Positions 1 to 8,179 of a stretch of DNA of 64,000 nucleotides are shown here, one piece after another. The stretch comes from JADJPO01 sp963828555 (GTDB lineage: Bacteria; Actinomycetota; Actinomycetes; Actinomycetales; Kineosporiaceae), in contig CAWHEL010000004.1 in assembly GCA_963828555.1 (NCBI GenBank), forward strand, positions 682,001 through 746,000, written 5' to 3'. The notes under the pieces were generated by a model. The model did no database searches. It was given only the letters and a program-made list of their open reading frames with translations, and had not been told where the DNA came from. A program made the translations under genes and the position numbers. How positions within the stretch are numbered: the stretch's first letter is position 1; each line of letters starts with the position of its first letter.

Positions 1-984
1 GTCGTCGTAGCTCCACAGGAACGCCGACGACGGCCAGGCCTCGCTGCGCAGGAGGGCCGTGTGCAGAGAACGCACGAAGGACTCTCCAGCCTTGACGCTG
101 CCCGGCGGGTGCTCGCTCGCCCCCGAGGGCACGATGTACGCCACCGACGGCAAGGTGCCCTTCTGCAGGTCGGTGAAGTACTCCTCCAAGGGCACGATCT
201 TCGCGAACAGCTTCGGGTCGTCCAGGTACTCGGGGAAGGCCAGCAGGGGCGCCCAGATCACCTGTGCTCCCCGGTTGGCGTCGTCCTGGGAGCGATAGGT
301 GCGATAGGTGATCGAGGGATCGTAGTTCTGCACGTAGAACTTCCACGAGACGCCCGCGCTCTCCAGCCGATCGAAGATCGTGGGAATGTTCTCGAACCCC
401 TTGTCGGGGATGCTGTCCGCCACCGGGTTCCCGGGAACGGCGGCGACCCAGTACATGTGGTTCCACACGCTGCCGCCGCCGGCGCTGGTGAAGAACTTGT
501 CGAACAGCGTGTACTCCTTGGCGATGTTCCAGTAGTACGGCAGGTCCTTGCCCGTGTAGTAGCCCATCGCCTGATCGGTCGGGTCGCCACTCTCGGTGAA
601 GGCGGAGATGAAACCGTCGTTCTCGCCCCCGCGGAACTGGGCCTTGAAGATGGCCGTGGTGTGTCCCAGGTCGGTGATGGCCCGCCCGCTCAGCGGGAAC
701 GGCTTGACGCACTTGTCCGGCTTCTTCGGATCCACCGGGACGCAGGTTCCCTCCGGGAAGCCGTCCGCGCCTGGGAAGGTGCCGAAGTAGTTGTCGAAGG
801 AGTGGTTCTCCTGCATCAGGAACATGAAGTGCTTGACCGGGGTCTTGGTCGGGGTGTCCGCCGCCGAGGGGCCCGGCTCGTTGTCGGCTCCCCGCGGAGC
901 GAGTGCGGCGACTCCGACCGTGAAGGCGGCCATGGTCGCGGCGAGCAGCACCATGCCCCAACGCCGTCTCGTCACGGGTGTCAC
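1..984 (-). CDS. Secreted phosphoesterase, phospholipase C / acid phosphatase type (C-terminus outside window)
   Basis: The reading frame is open from a GTG at 984 to the left edge, giving 328 residues without a stop. Residues about 6-30 form a signal peptide (Arg-rich start, then a hydrophobic stretch). Residues 57-68 read MQENHSFDNYFG, the N-terminal hallmark of the phosphoesterase family that includes bacterial phospholipases C and AcpA-type acid phosphatases; the Asn of ENHSFD is a family active-site residue. The protein should act outside the membrane on phosphate esters. The GTG start overlaps the TGA of the upstream GT39 gene by 4 bp (GTGA), so it is the last visible gene of a coupled six-gene operon. 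The exact substrate (phospholipid or other phosphoester) cannot be told. Family assignment is firm; the missing C-terminal part prevents checking the remaining metal ligands. Confidence 0.88.
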   Translation of the reverse strand, partial: MTPVTRRRWGMVLLAATMAAFTVGVAALAPRGADNEPGPSAADTPTKTPVKHFMFLMQENHSFDNYFGTFPGADGFPEGTCVPVDPKKPDKCVKPFPLSGRAITDLGHTTAIFKAQFRGGENDGFISAFTESGDPTDQAMGYYTGKDLPYYWNIAKEYTLFDKFFTSAGGGSVWNHMYWVAAVPGNPVADSIPDKGFENIPTIFDRLESAGVSWKFYVQNYDPSITYRTYRSQDDANRGAQVIWAPLLAFPEYLDDPKLFAKIVPLEEYFTDLQKGTLPSVAYIVPSGASEHPPGSVKAGESFVRSLHTALLRSEAWPSSAFLWSYDD

Positions 985-2687
985 AGCGGCCTCACCTCAT
1001 AAACGATCATCACGGGAACGCTGACCCGCTTGCCTGACGCATCGGTCTCGATCACGGACTCCCGGTGCACCTCGTGGCCTTTGTACCGCTCGACATAGCG
1101 CATCAGGCTCGCCGAGAAGTGCGGAGACCGGCCGGCTGAGAACGAGTCCCAGACGATGTACTGCACCTGGTTGCGACGGATGGCGATGTCGGGGTTGGGC
1201 AGCGGGTCGTAGACCGGATTGCGGTAGAGCGGGTTGGGGCTCACCGACAGACCGCGGCTCTCCCGGTACCCATACCACTGGATGATGTTGGCCATGGAGG
1301 GCCCCAGGGTCATGATCGTGATGCCCTTGGGGGTGTGGGTGTTGATCCAGGCGCCGAGCTCCCGGCCCCGCGGAATGCCTCCGGTTCCGGCAAGGAAGGT
1401 CGAGCGCTCGCTGGGCTGGATGGCCTGCCAGGTGGGTGCCAGCAGTGAGAGCAGCACCAGCACCATCGCGGTCCCGGGCATCCACCCCCGGATCTGCACC
1501 TTCCCGCGGATCCCGGGTGGAATGGTCCAGCGCCAGACCCTGCCGTCGTCGAGCAGGCGCCGCAGGCGCTCTGACGTCGTCCACCCGAGCAGGGTGCGCG
1601 CGGCGAGCACGGCCAGCGGCGGTGCGATGGGCAGCAGGTACTGGTAGCCCTTCACCGGGAACAGCCCGAAGAACACCGCCGGGACGCCGACGAACACCCA
1701 CAGCAACGTGTCTCGCCAGGTGTGGCGGAAGAGCCACAGGCCGGCGAGCGCCGCCAGCGCAGCGGCCAGGCCGATCGCCGGAGGGACCTCGAACAGGTAG
1801 AAGCTGATCGGGTGGTTCGGCCGGCGGAAGAGCTGGTAGGTCAGGAAGGCGCCGCCGGTGCGGGAGGAGCCGGCCAGGCGCAGCGAGATCGGATAGGTAG
1901 CGATCACCAGGGTGAAGATCAGCCCGCTGCCCAGGACGGCGCGCAACCGCAGCCGCTGCGGTACCAGGGCGAAGTAGATGAAGAAGGACCCGGCCATGAT
2001 GATGGCCGTCTCCTTGGCCAGCACCGACAGCCCCAGCATGAGGGCAGACACGTAGAGCCACGGTTCCCTGCGGGTGGTCGAGTACCGGGCCACCGCCCAC
2101 AGCGACAGCGTGTTGAACAGCGTCTGCGGCGCATCGAGCAGCACCTGCCGGCTGACCAGCACGTGGTAGGGCATCACCGCCATGAACGCAGCTGCCAGCA
2201 GGCCGACCTCGCGGCCGAACAGGCTGGAGCCGAGCAGGTAGCACGCCCACACCGTGGCCAGGCCGAACACCACCACCGTGTACCGGCCTACGTCGTCGCG
2301 CACGCCGGTCACCTCGTAGACCGCCGCGAGAGTGGACTGCAGCAGCAGCGGGTGGGCGCGGAAGACCGGGAAGAACTGCAGCATCAGCGGATCGCCGCTG
2401 ATCGAGGCGGCCTGCCCGGCGTAGACCGCTTCGTCACTGTTGAACCCGGTGTCGGAGAGCCGGTACACCCGCACGAACAGAGCCGTCGCGGCCACCAGCG
2501 CGGCGAAGGCCCAGAACATCGACGGCTGGCTCCAGCGACCCACCCGGGGCAGCGCCGCCGGCATCAGGATGGCTGTCGTCGGGGGAGGGGCATCGATCGT
2601 AGGGGTCGGGGTCACGGCAGGCGCCGCTGCAGACGCCGACCCCCCGGCGGATCTGCGCATGAAGACGGAGAAGGTGCGTTCTCTCAT
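981..2687 (-). CDS. GT39-family membrane glycosyltransferase (PMT/ArnT-like)
   Basis: 568 residues. A proline-rich cytoplasmic N-terminus of about 55 residues is followed by the first membrane segment and then the loop GFNSDEAVYAG (residues 81-91), where the acidic pair D85-E86 matches the catalytic acidic motif of the PMT_2/ArnT superfamily. About ten more hydrophobic segments follow, then a soluble C-terminal region (about 430-568). Family members move a sugar from a polyprenyl-phosphate donor to an acceptor outside the membrane. The ATG overlaps the stop of the upstream GH99-like gene (ATGA), and its own stop overlaps the next gene, so translation is coupled. A second GT39 gene with the same layout lies two genes upstream. 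Donor sugar and acceptor are unknown; mannose is a guess from the GT2-GtrA and GH99-like neighbours. Confidence 0.88.
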   Translation of the reverse strand: MRERTFSVFMRRSAGGSASAAAPAVTPTPTIDAPPPTTAILMPAALPRVGRWSQPSMFWAFAALVAATALFVRVYRLSDTGFNSDEAVYAGQAASISGDPLMLQFFPVFRAHPLLLQSTLAAVYEVTGVRDDVGRYTVVVFGLATVWACYLLGSSLFGREVGLLAAAFMAVMPYHVLVSRQVLLDAPQTLFNTLSLWAVARYSTTRREPWLYVSALMLGLSVLAKETAIIMAGSFFIYFALVPQRLRLRAVLGSGLIFTLVIATYPISLRLAGSSRTGGAFLTYQLFRRPNHPISFYLFEVPPAIGLAAALAALAGLWLFRHTWRDTLLWVFVGVPAVFFGLFPVKGYQYLLPIAPPLAVLAARTLLGWTTSERLRRLLDDGRVWRWTIPPGIRGKVQIRGWMPGTAMVLVLLSLLAPTWQAIQPSERSTFLAGTGGIPRGRELGAWINTHTPKGITIMTLGPSMANIIQWYGYRESRGLSVSPNPLYRNPVYDPLPNPDIAIRRNQVQYIVWDSFSAGRSPHFSASLMRYVERYKGHEVHRESVIETDASGKRVSVPVMIVYEVRPL

Positions 2688-3883
2688 GCCTCGAACCGCT
2701 TCATGGGGCCCGTGTCCGGCCCGGACGACATCTCGGGATCGGCCGGGGCCCGGCGCCAGCGGGAGGCCACGAAGGCGACGCTGAGAACGGCGATCATGAG
2801 GAGCAGGGCCGTCACGCCGTTGAGTCCCCGATGCCCGGCGGTGGCGGTGGCGGTGCTGGAATCGACGGGGGCGAGATCGCGGGCCGGAGCCCCGGTCATT
2901 TCGGCAACCACCGTCAAGGCCTCGTCCTGGTATAGGGTACTTGGCTCGATATGCGTGTTCTCCGAGTACTCATTCCAGCTGATGATACCGATCGCGTCCG
3001 GTCGACTACTCAATGCTGCTTGAAATTCCTTGCGCAGTGTCTCGCCCCCGGCGCGGCCCACCACGCTGCTGCCGCCGACCAGGCGGGCGTCGAAGCCGGG
3101 GGCCACGGGTGCCAGCCACAGACCCTTCGAGGCGTGCACCTCGTCCGCCATTTCGGTCAGGCGCTTGGGGTACCAGGACTTCTCCGGGTTGGCGGCGCCC
3201 CAGTAGTAGGCGTTGCCCGCCACCGCCGGAGCCACGGTTCGGTACTCCTCGACCGACTTGGCCGAGGCGAGGATCGTGAGCCGGCTGTTCACCGGTGTGA
3301 TGATCTCGGTCAGCTGGGGAAGGGTGAACTGGCCCGTTCCTGTGATGATCACGATCGGCTTGCCGAAGATGTCGAACACGGGGTTAGTGGCGTAGTCGGC
3401 GGCGAAGGTCTTCAGGTCGCTGGCCACCTTGCTCACCGCGAGCGGACGCCGGGCGAAGTCCAGGCCCTGGTAGACGATGCCCAGGGTGAACTTCTCCTCC
3501 GTGGCCACGGTCACCAGCTTGGCGAGCCGGCTGCTGAGCACCGGGGTGTCCTTCCACGACACCAGGAACCCGTCGATGCCGGCGGCCTTGGCCAGGCGCA
3601 CCTGTCGGCGCATCACGCTGATCTCGTCGCTGCTGTAGGTACCGCCGAGTGGGGTGTCGCTCTTGGCTCGCTGCCACGACGAGGGGTCGAACCAGATGTA
3701 GTAGTAGGCCAGCACCGGCAACGCCGCGCCGTCCGCCGTCACCGCAGCCGCGGAGGGTATGGAGGTGGCGCCCGGGGTGGTGTCTCCTCGGGCCGTCTGC
3801 CCGAGGGGGGCGATCAGTGCCGCCATCGACATCATCACCGCGCCGACCCCGAGACCGAGGCGCCGAAGCGTGCCAACCATCAT
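2684..3883 (-). CDS. Secreted GH99-like glycoside hydrolase with C-terminal membrane anchor
   Basis: 399 residues. A signal peptide (residues about 1-33) is followed by a (beta/alpha)8-type domain beginning AYYYIWFD (59-66) and containing GIDGFLVSWK and, near residue 300, SWNEYSENTHIEP. The pattern of an N-terminal YY.WF strand and a late WNEYxE motif is shared by GH99 and related endo-mannosidase-like (GH71/GH99-like) proteins; the Glu residues in it are candidate catalytic acids. A hydrophobic segment at about 355-375 followed by Arg-rich sequence looks like a C-terminal anchor leaving the enzyme on the outer face. It overlaps both neighbours by 4 bp, so it belongs to the GT39 operon. Substrate unknown; GH99 enzymes cut alpha-mannans, which fits the polyprenyl-sugar genes here but is inference. 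Confidence 0.75.
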   Translation of the reverse strand: MMVGTLRRLGLGVGAVMMSMAALIAPLGQTARGDTTPGATSIPSAAAVTADGAALPVLAYYYIWFDPSSWQRAKSDTPLGGTYSSDEISVMRRQVRLAKAAGIDGFLVSWKDTPVLSSRLAKLVTVATEEKFTLGIVYQGLDFARRPLAVSKVASDLKTFAADYATNPVFDIFGKPIVIITGTGQFTLPQLTEIITPVNSRLTILASAKSVEEYRTVAPAVAGNAYYWGAANPEKSWYPKRLTEMADEVHASKGLWLAPVAPGFDARLVGGSSVVGRAGGETLRKEFQAALSSRPDAIGIISWNEYSENTHIEPSTLYQDEALTVVAEMTGAPARDLAPVDSSTATATAGHRGLNGVTALLLMIAVLSVAFVASRWRRAPADPEMSSGPDTGPMKRFEA

Positions 3884-5325
3884 GCTGCGACCTCATAGAC
3901 GATAACGGCGGGAACCGGCGTCCCGTGGACGCCGTCAAGGGTCTCGATATGGGCGACTCGCGCACCCGAGCGGCGGGCGAGCAGCACCAGGTGTTCGGCC
4001 ATGGCGGGGCTCTGCCGTGCCGTCCATACGTCCCACACCACGTAGTGGACGCACGCCGCGCCCGGATCCTCACGGTAAGCCGGATTGCGCATGGATACAT
4101 CCTGGGACAGTCCGAGCGTGGCGGGGCGTCGTCCGGAGTAATAGGTGAGGATGTTGGCCATTGCCGGGCTGCCCACCAGCACACATCCTGCCGGGGTCGT
4201 CCCGAGCCACCTGCCCGCCTCGCGGACCGCCGGCACACCGGTCGCCGTGGTCGCTGAGGGCTGGAGCAGCGGCTGGGCGGCGACGGCGCCGAGCAGTGCG
4301 CCGAGGGCGAGCATCGGGATCGCCGGGCGAGCGCGAACAATCCAGGCCGTGCCGGCGGCAGCCAGCACGGCCAGCGGAACCATCGTGGGCAGCAAGTAGC
4401 TGAACCCCTTCACCGGCCACAGCAGGAAGAACACCCAGAAGGCCCCGGTCAGCCAGACCAGCAGCTGCAGGAACGGCCCCCCGCCCCGGAAGGCGTGGAC
4501 AGCACCGATCAGCCCGAGCAGGAGCAGCGGCCACAGGCTGGGACCGACGGTCTGCACGTAGTAGGTCCAGGCCTCGTTGGCGGGGCGGGCGAACTGCCAC
4601 ACCAGGTAGGACCATCCCCGGTCCAGGCCGGTCTCGGCGGTACCCGCCAGCGACCGCCCGGCGAGCCAGGCGGGGTAGGCGCCGGCCAGGACGGCCCCGG
4701 TGGCCCAGAGCGTGAGGCTGTCCCGGCCGGCCGGGCGCAGTCGAGGCTGGCAGAGCCCGGCGACGAGCATCGCGAGGACGGCGACGGCGGCGGTCTCCTT
4801 GGCCAGGAAGGCAAGGCCCAGACCCAGGCCGGCCAGCACCAGCCAGCGTCGACGCCGCCACCGGAACCAGCCCGCCCAGCCCAGCAGGGCCAGGGCCAGG
4901 GCGCTCGCCATCGGCACGTCGACCAGTACCTGCCGGGTCACCGCCACGTGGTACGGGCTGACGGCGACCGCCGCCCCGGCGAGGAGCGCGGGCCAACGGC
5001 CCAGGACCACGCGGCCGATCGCCATCGCAGCGCCGACGCCAACCACCCCGAGCAGCGCCGCCACCGCCCGGGCCTGCACGTCGACCGCCCCTGCGCCCGG
5101 CGACAGGGCAATGAGCGCCGGGAGCAGGGGCGGGTGTGCACGGACCTGTGGCCACAGGCTGCTGGCCCCGGCCAGCGCCTGCGCCTGACCGGCGTAGACC
5201 GACTCGTCGCTGCCCAACCCTAAGGAGCCCAGGTCGCGCAGGCGCAGCCAGGCGGCCACGGCAAGCACGACGAACACCGCCGATGGCTCGGCGATGCGCC
5301 TGGCGAACTGCCGAGTCCTCACCAC
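3880..5325 (-). CDS. GT39-family membrane glycosyltransferase (PMT/ArnT-like), second copy
   Basis: 481 residues with about 11-12 hydrophobic segments. After the first segment the loop reads LGSDESVYAGQ, with the acidic pair D40-E41 typical of polyprenyl-phosphate-sugar-dependent GT39 enzymes, followed by RAHPPLLP. The soluble C-terminus (about 370-481) contains MANILTYYSGRRP, closely matching MANIIQWYGYRES in the other GT39 protein of the operon, so the two are paralogues. It starts 25 bp after the HPr-kinase-like gene, and its stop overlaps the GH99-like gene by 4 bp. It should sit in the cytoplasmic membrane and glycosylate an extracytoplasmic acceptor. Having two GT39 genes in one operon suggests two linkages or two acceptors. 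Confidence 0.88.
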   Translation of the reverse strand: MVRTRQFARRIAEPSAVFVVLAVAAWLRLRDLGSLGLGSDESVYAGQAQALAGASSLWPQVRAHPPLLPALIALSPGAGAVDVQARAVAALLGVVGVGAAMAIGRVVLGRWPALLAGAAVAVSPYHVAVTRQVLVDVPMASALALALLGWAGWFRWRRRRWLVLAGLGLGLAFLAKETAAVAVLAMLVAGLCQPRLRPAGRDSLTLWATGAVLAGAYPAWLAGRSLAGTAETGLDRGWSYLVWQFARPANEAWTYYVQTVGPSLWPLLLLGLIGAVHAFRGGGPFLQLLVWLTGAFWVFFLLWPVKGFSYLLPTMVPLAVLAAAGTAWIVRARPAIPMLALGALLGAVAAQPLLQPSATTATGVPAVREAGRWLGTTPAGCVLVGSPAMANILTYYSGRRPATLGLSQDVSMRNPAYREDPGAACVHYVVWDVWTARQSPAMAEHLVLLARRSGARVAHIETLDGVHGTPVPAVIVYEVAA

Positions 5326-5350
5326 GTGCCAGGTGTCTCCGATCGCCTCA

Positions 5351-6616
5351 TTACCCGGCGACAGCCGAGACCATGGAAGCGTTCTCGGCGGGCTCGCGCA
5401 GGTCGATGATCGTCGCGGACTGCTCCGAGGTGATCAGGGAGACGATACCGTCGGCCCAGGTGTAGTCGTCACGGCCCATCCGGCGAACCCGGATCGAGGA
5501 GATGGCCTTCGCAAGGATCTCGCGCTCCTTCTCCCGCAGCTGGTCGTAGGACATGCCGCCGATCACGAACGACGGCGCCAGGTAGCGGAAGGGCGGGAAC
5601 CCGTAGGCGTCGTCGGTGTTCTCGATCAGCTCGTCCATCGCCTGCTCGTGGCTCACATCCTCGAGCGCATGCGGGGCGCGCTCGATGATGAACATGTTGT
5701 CGACTGCCACCCGCCGGATCACGTCGCACTCGACGAGCCGGTCGGCGTCGAACTTCGGTGGTGGCACGACGGCCTGGGTCAGTGCGTTCATGGTCATGAT
5801 CGGCAGGTTCATCTCGGCCAGCTTCATGCCGAACTGGCGGCCCTCCTTGGAGTGCAGCCGGCTCTGCACCCGCAGCCAGCGCCATTCCCTGGGCGACAGC
5901 ACGTTGGCGTTGACCGCACGCAACGTGTGGTGGCTGATGGTCAGGGGCTTGGGGTAGCACTCGGCCGTGCCGTCCACGTTGAGCACGGTCATGTCGTCGG
6001 AGAGGAACCGCGCGCCGCCGTCGCGCAGCAGGCGCAGGATGGTTCCGGTCTTGCCGGTGTCGGTCCGCGCCGAGAGCATCACGCCCCGGCCGTCGATCTC
6101 GACACAGGCCGAGTGCAGCAGTACCCGTCCACGGCTCACGGCCAGGAAGCGCAGCAGCGCCTCGATCACGTTGGTGTAGAGCACGTGCGGTGAACGGGCC
6201 AGCAGGGGCGAGGCCGTGACCCGCATCTTGCTCTCCGACTGCTCGAGCCTGAAGTTCGCGGCCCCGCCACCCAGGTGCTCCTCGTACTGCAGCGTGTTGG
6301 CGCCGCGCCGAGTCAGCCGGGTCCGTCGGCGTGCCTTGCCGACCTTGCCGACCACGATCTCGAGATCGAAGGGGCCGCGCGCCAGGAAGGGGTCCCGGAA
6401 CCACTCGAGCTCGGGCAGTCGTACCTCCGACCCGATGGTCACCACTCCAGGCACGGTGTACCGGAAGCGCAGGTACGGCGAGTCCTCGTGGTCGATGGCG
6501 GCGGCCGGCTCATCGACGATGTTGACCGGGTTCTTCTCCAGCTCGGTGTCCACGGTGTCGGCGACCCGGAGCGAGAAGGCCTGGGCCAGCTTGAGATGTG
6601 CAGCAAGGATGTTCAT
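5351..6616 (-). CDS. HPr-kinase-like / PEP-carboxykinase-fold ATP-binding protein
   Basis: 421 residues, no signal peptide. A P-loop-like motif SARTDTGKTGT lies at about residues 178-188, preceded by LLHSACVEIDGRGVML, the strand arrangement seen before the Walker A of HPr kinases. About 20 residues on, FLSDDMTVL matches the HprK motif with two acidic metal ligands. The first Walker A glycine is Ser here. HprK proteins phosphorylate HPr; this one lacks obvious resemblance outside the core, is longer, and sits between a GT2-GtrA gene (4-bp overlap upstream) and a GT39 gene. It more likely belongs to the HprK-related family found beside polysaccharide or secretion genes. Target unknown: it could phosphorylate a protein or a sugar intermediate. 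The ATP-binding fold is well supported, the role is not. Confidence 0.7.
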   Translation of the reverse strand: MNILAAHLKLAQAFSLRVADTVDTELEKNPVNIVDEPAAAIDHEDSPYLRFRYTVPGVVTIGSEVRLPELEWFRDPFLARGPFDLEIVVGKVGKARRRTRLTRRGANTLQYEEHLGGGAANFRLEQSESKMRVTASPLLARSPHVLYTNVIEALLRFLAVSRGRVLLHSACVEIDGRGVMLSARTDTGKTGTILRLLRDGGARFLSDDMTVLNVDGTAECYPKPLTISHHTLRAVNANVLSPREWRWLRVQSRLHSKEGRQFGMKLAEMNLPIMTMNALTQAVVPPPKFDADRLVECDVIRRVAVDNMFIIERAPHALEDVSHEQAMDELIENTDDAYGFPPFRYLAPSFVIGGMSYDQLREKEREILAKAISSIRVRRMGRDDYTWADGIVSLITSEQSATIIDLREPAENASMVSAVAG

Positions 6617-7773
6617 GAGGCCCTCCTGAGCCGGAAGATCAGGTTGTCGCTGACGACGAACCTGACAGCGAAGACGGCGACGAGCGTGAGGATGTTGGAC
6701 GCCACAACGGGCGCGTGGAGTCGTTCGACGAGAAGCGCGAGCAGGGGGATACGCAGCAGCAGGGCGACGTGGTTGATCAGGCTGAAGCCGAGGTAGCGGC
6801 GTAGCCGGGTGCCCCGCTTGCGTGCGGTGAACACCGTTCCTTCGAGCAGTGCCCAGTTGAAGGTGGTGGACGCCTCAGTAGCGACCACAGCCGCCCAGAG
6901 ATAGTGCAGGCCCAGGTCCATGGCCGCCATCAGGGCCAGTGAATTGACCACGATGCCGAGCGCACCCACGGCTCCGAACCCGATCACACGACCGAGCCGG
7001 GTGCGGGTGCGGGCGGCGAACCAGAGCCGGATGATCAGTCGGACGAACCGGACGCCCTCCTTGATGCTGGCCTTGCTCTCGCCGGCGAACCGCTGCGCGA
7101 AGCTGAATGGCACCTCGCCGGTGCGCAGCCCACCGCCGCGCACGGCGACCTCGAGCAGGATCTTGAACCCGTCCGGCCGCAGGCCCTCTACGTCGAGTGA
7201 CGAGCGGCGGACGGCGAAGAACCCGCTCATCGGGTCCGAGATCGCCTTGAGACGCTTGGGAAACGCCGCGCGGGTCAGCCTCGTGGTCGCCTCGGACACC
7301 TGGGCCCGCCGGCGATCGGCGAGCCCCGAGGCATCGCCTTCCGAGGTGTACCGGCTGGCCACGACGAGTTCCAGGTCGTCGTCGACTCCCTTGTCGACCA
7401 GGGAAGGCACCAGCTCCGGCGGGTGCTGGAGGTCGCCGTCCATGACGACGCACCAGTCGCGACTGGCCGCGGCGAAGCCTTGGAGCACGGCCCCGCCGAG
7501 ACCGTCCGCACGCTCGCCCCTAGGCCGGTGGATCAGCCGGACAGGTAGGCTGGAAGTCTCTGCGGCAGAGCGGATCTCGTCTGGTGTCGAATCGTCGCTG
7601 TCGTCGACGAACAGTACTTCGGCCTCGTACCCCTCGAGGGCAGGCTCCAGTCTGCGCAGGAGCTCATGAACGTTCGCCGACTCGTTCCTGGTTGGCACGA
7701 TCACAGTGATCGAACTGGTCCGCGGTGCGCTCACCTCCACGTGAGCGTGCGGAAGCACACTGCTTGCTGACAT
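6613..7773 (-). CDS. GT2 polyprenyl-phosphate sugar transferase fused to GtrA-like membrane domain
   Basis: 387 residues from the ATG at 7773, chosen because GGGAG stands about 9 bp upstream; the frame stays open further upstream into AT-rich non-coding DNA. The GT2 domain starts at about residue 20 (ITVIVPTRNE) and carries the DGDLQHPP metal/nucleotide motif near residue 111, as in dolichol-phosphate mannose synthases. From about residue 260 four hydrophobic segments (starting VIGFGAVGALGIVVNS) form a GtrA-like domain. Such two-domain proteins charge polyprenyl phosphate with a sugar and help move it across the membrane. This is the first gene of the operon and would supply the lipid-linked donor needed by the two GT39 enzymes downstream. 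The sugar is probably mannose or glucose; sequence alone cannot decide. Confidence 0.85.
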   Translation of the reverse strand: MSASSVLPHAHVEVSAPRTSSITVIVPTRNESANVHELLRRLEPALEGYEAEVLFVDDSDDSTPDEIRSAAETSSLPVRLIHRPRGERADGLGGAVLQGFAAASRDWCVVMDGDLQHPPELVPSLVDKGVDDDLELVVASRYTSEGDASGLADRRRAQVSEATTRLTRAAFPKRLKAISDPMSGFFAVRRSSLDVEGLRPDGFKILLEVAVRGGGLRTGEVPFSFAQRFAGESKASIKEGVRFVRLIIRLWFAARTRTRLGRVIGFGAVGALGIVVNSLALMAAMDLGLHYLWAAVVATEASTTFNWALLEGTVFTARKRGTRLRRYLGFSLINHVALLLRIPLLALLVERLHAPVVASNILTLVAVFAVRFVVSDNLIFRLRRAS

Positions 7774-8179
7774 CTGCGTACTCCCTGTTGGGTTCGGTCC
7801 CGAGAGACGAGAACTTTCTAGTGATCGCTCGGCCCGCTCATGCACGTCTTCCTTGACGCAAATGCCCCCGACAGGCACCGCCGTGGCGCACACCATATGC
7901 ACGGTGTTAACGGCTCTGTTGCGTGTTCTTGAGAGAAGAAGGTAAAGAATTGTGAACTGCAACAGCGTGTGCAATATTGAACACTCAACGTAACGCAATT
8001 TGTCGGATGTTTATGGATATAAACTATCCTAAATCTCGCATTGCGGACTTTGCTCGAACTGGCACCGAACATCCCGTGCGGATAGGTAGTCTCTGCACAG
8101 CGCTCACTCCTAAGCCCCTTGAGGTGCGGGCGTGATGCCTTGGCGGACGGCCCACGAAAAGCATCGGCGGAAATAGATC
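7774..8179. promoter_or_regulatory. AT-rich divergent promoter region between the two operons
   Basis: A 406-bp intergenic stretch with AT-rich blocks (about 7890-8060) that contrast with the flanking GC-rich genes. It contains TATAAA and TATCCT (8018-8030) with TTGTCG upstream (8000-8005) on the plus strand, but the spacing is not canonical for any single pair, so no promoter is assigned exactly. No stable riboswitch fold that I recognise is visible. It must hold the start signals for the leftward glycosyltransferase operon and the rightward secreted phosphoesterase operon, and for a high-GC genome it is unusually large and AT-rich. Confidence 0.5.

Noticed and set aside
7774..8179. Riboswitch (c-di-AMP or c-di-GMP type) before the secreted phosphoesterase gene
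   Set aside because: The long AT-rich leader prompted a search, but the conserved cores of these riboswitches could not be found.
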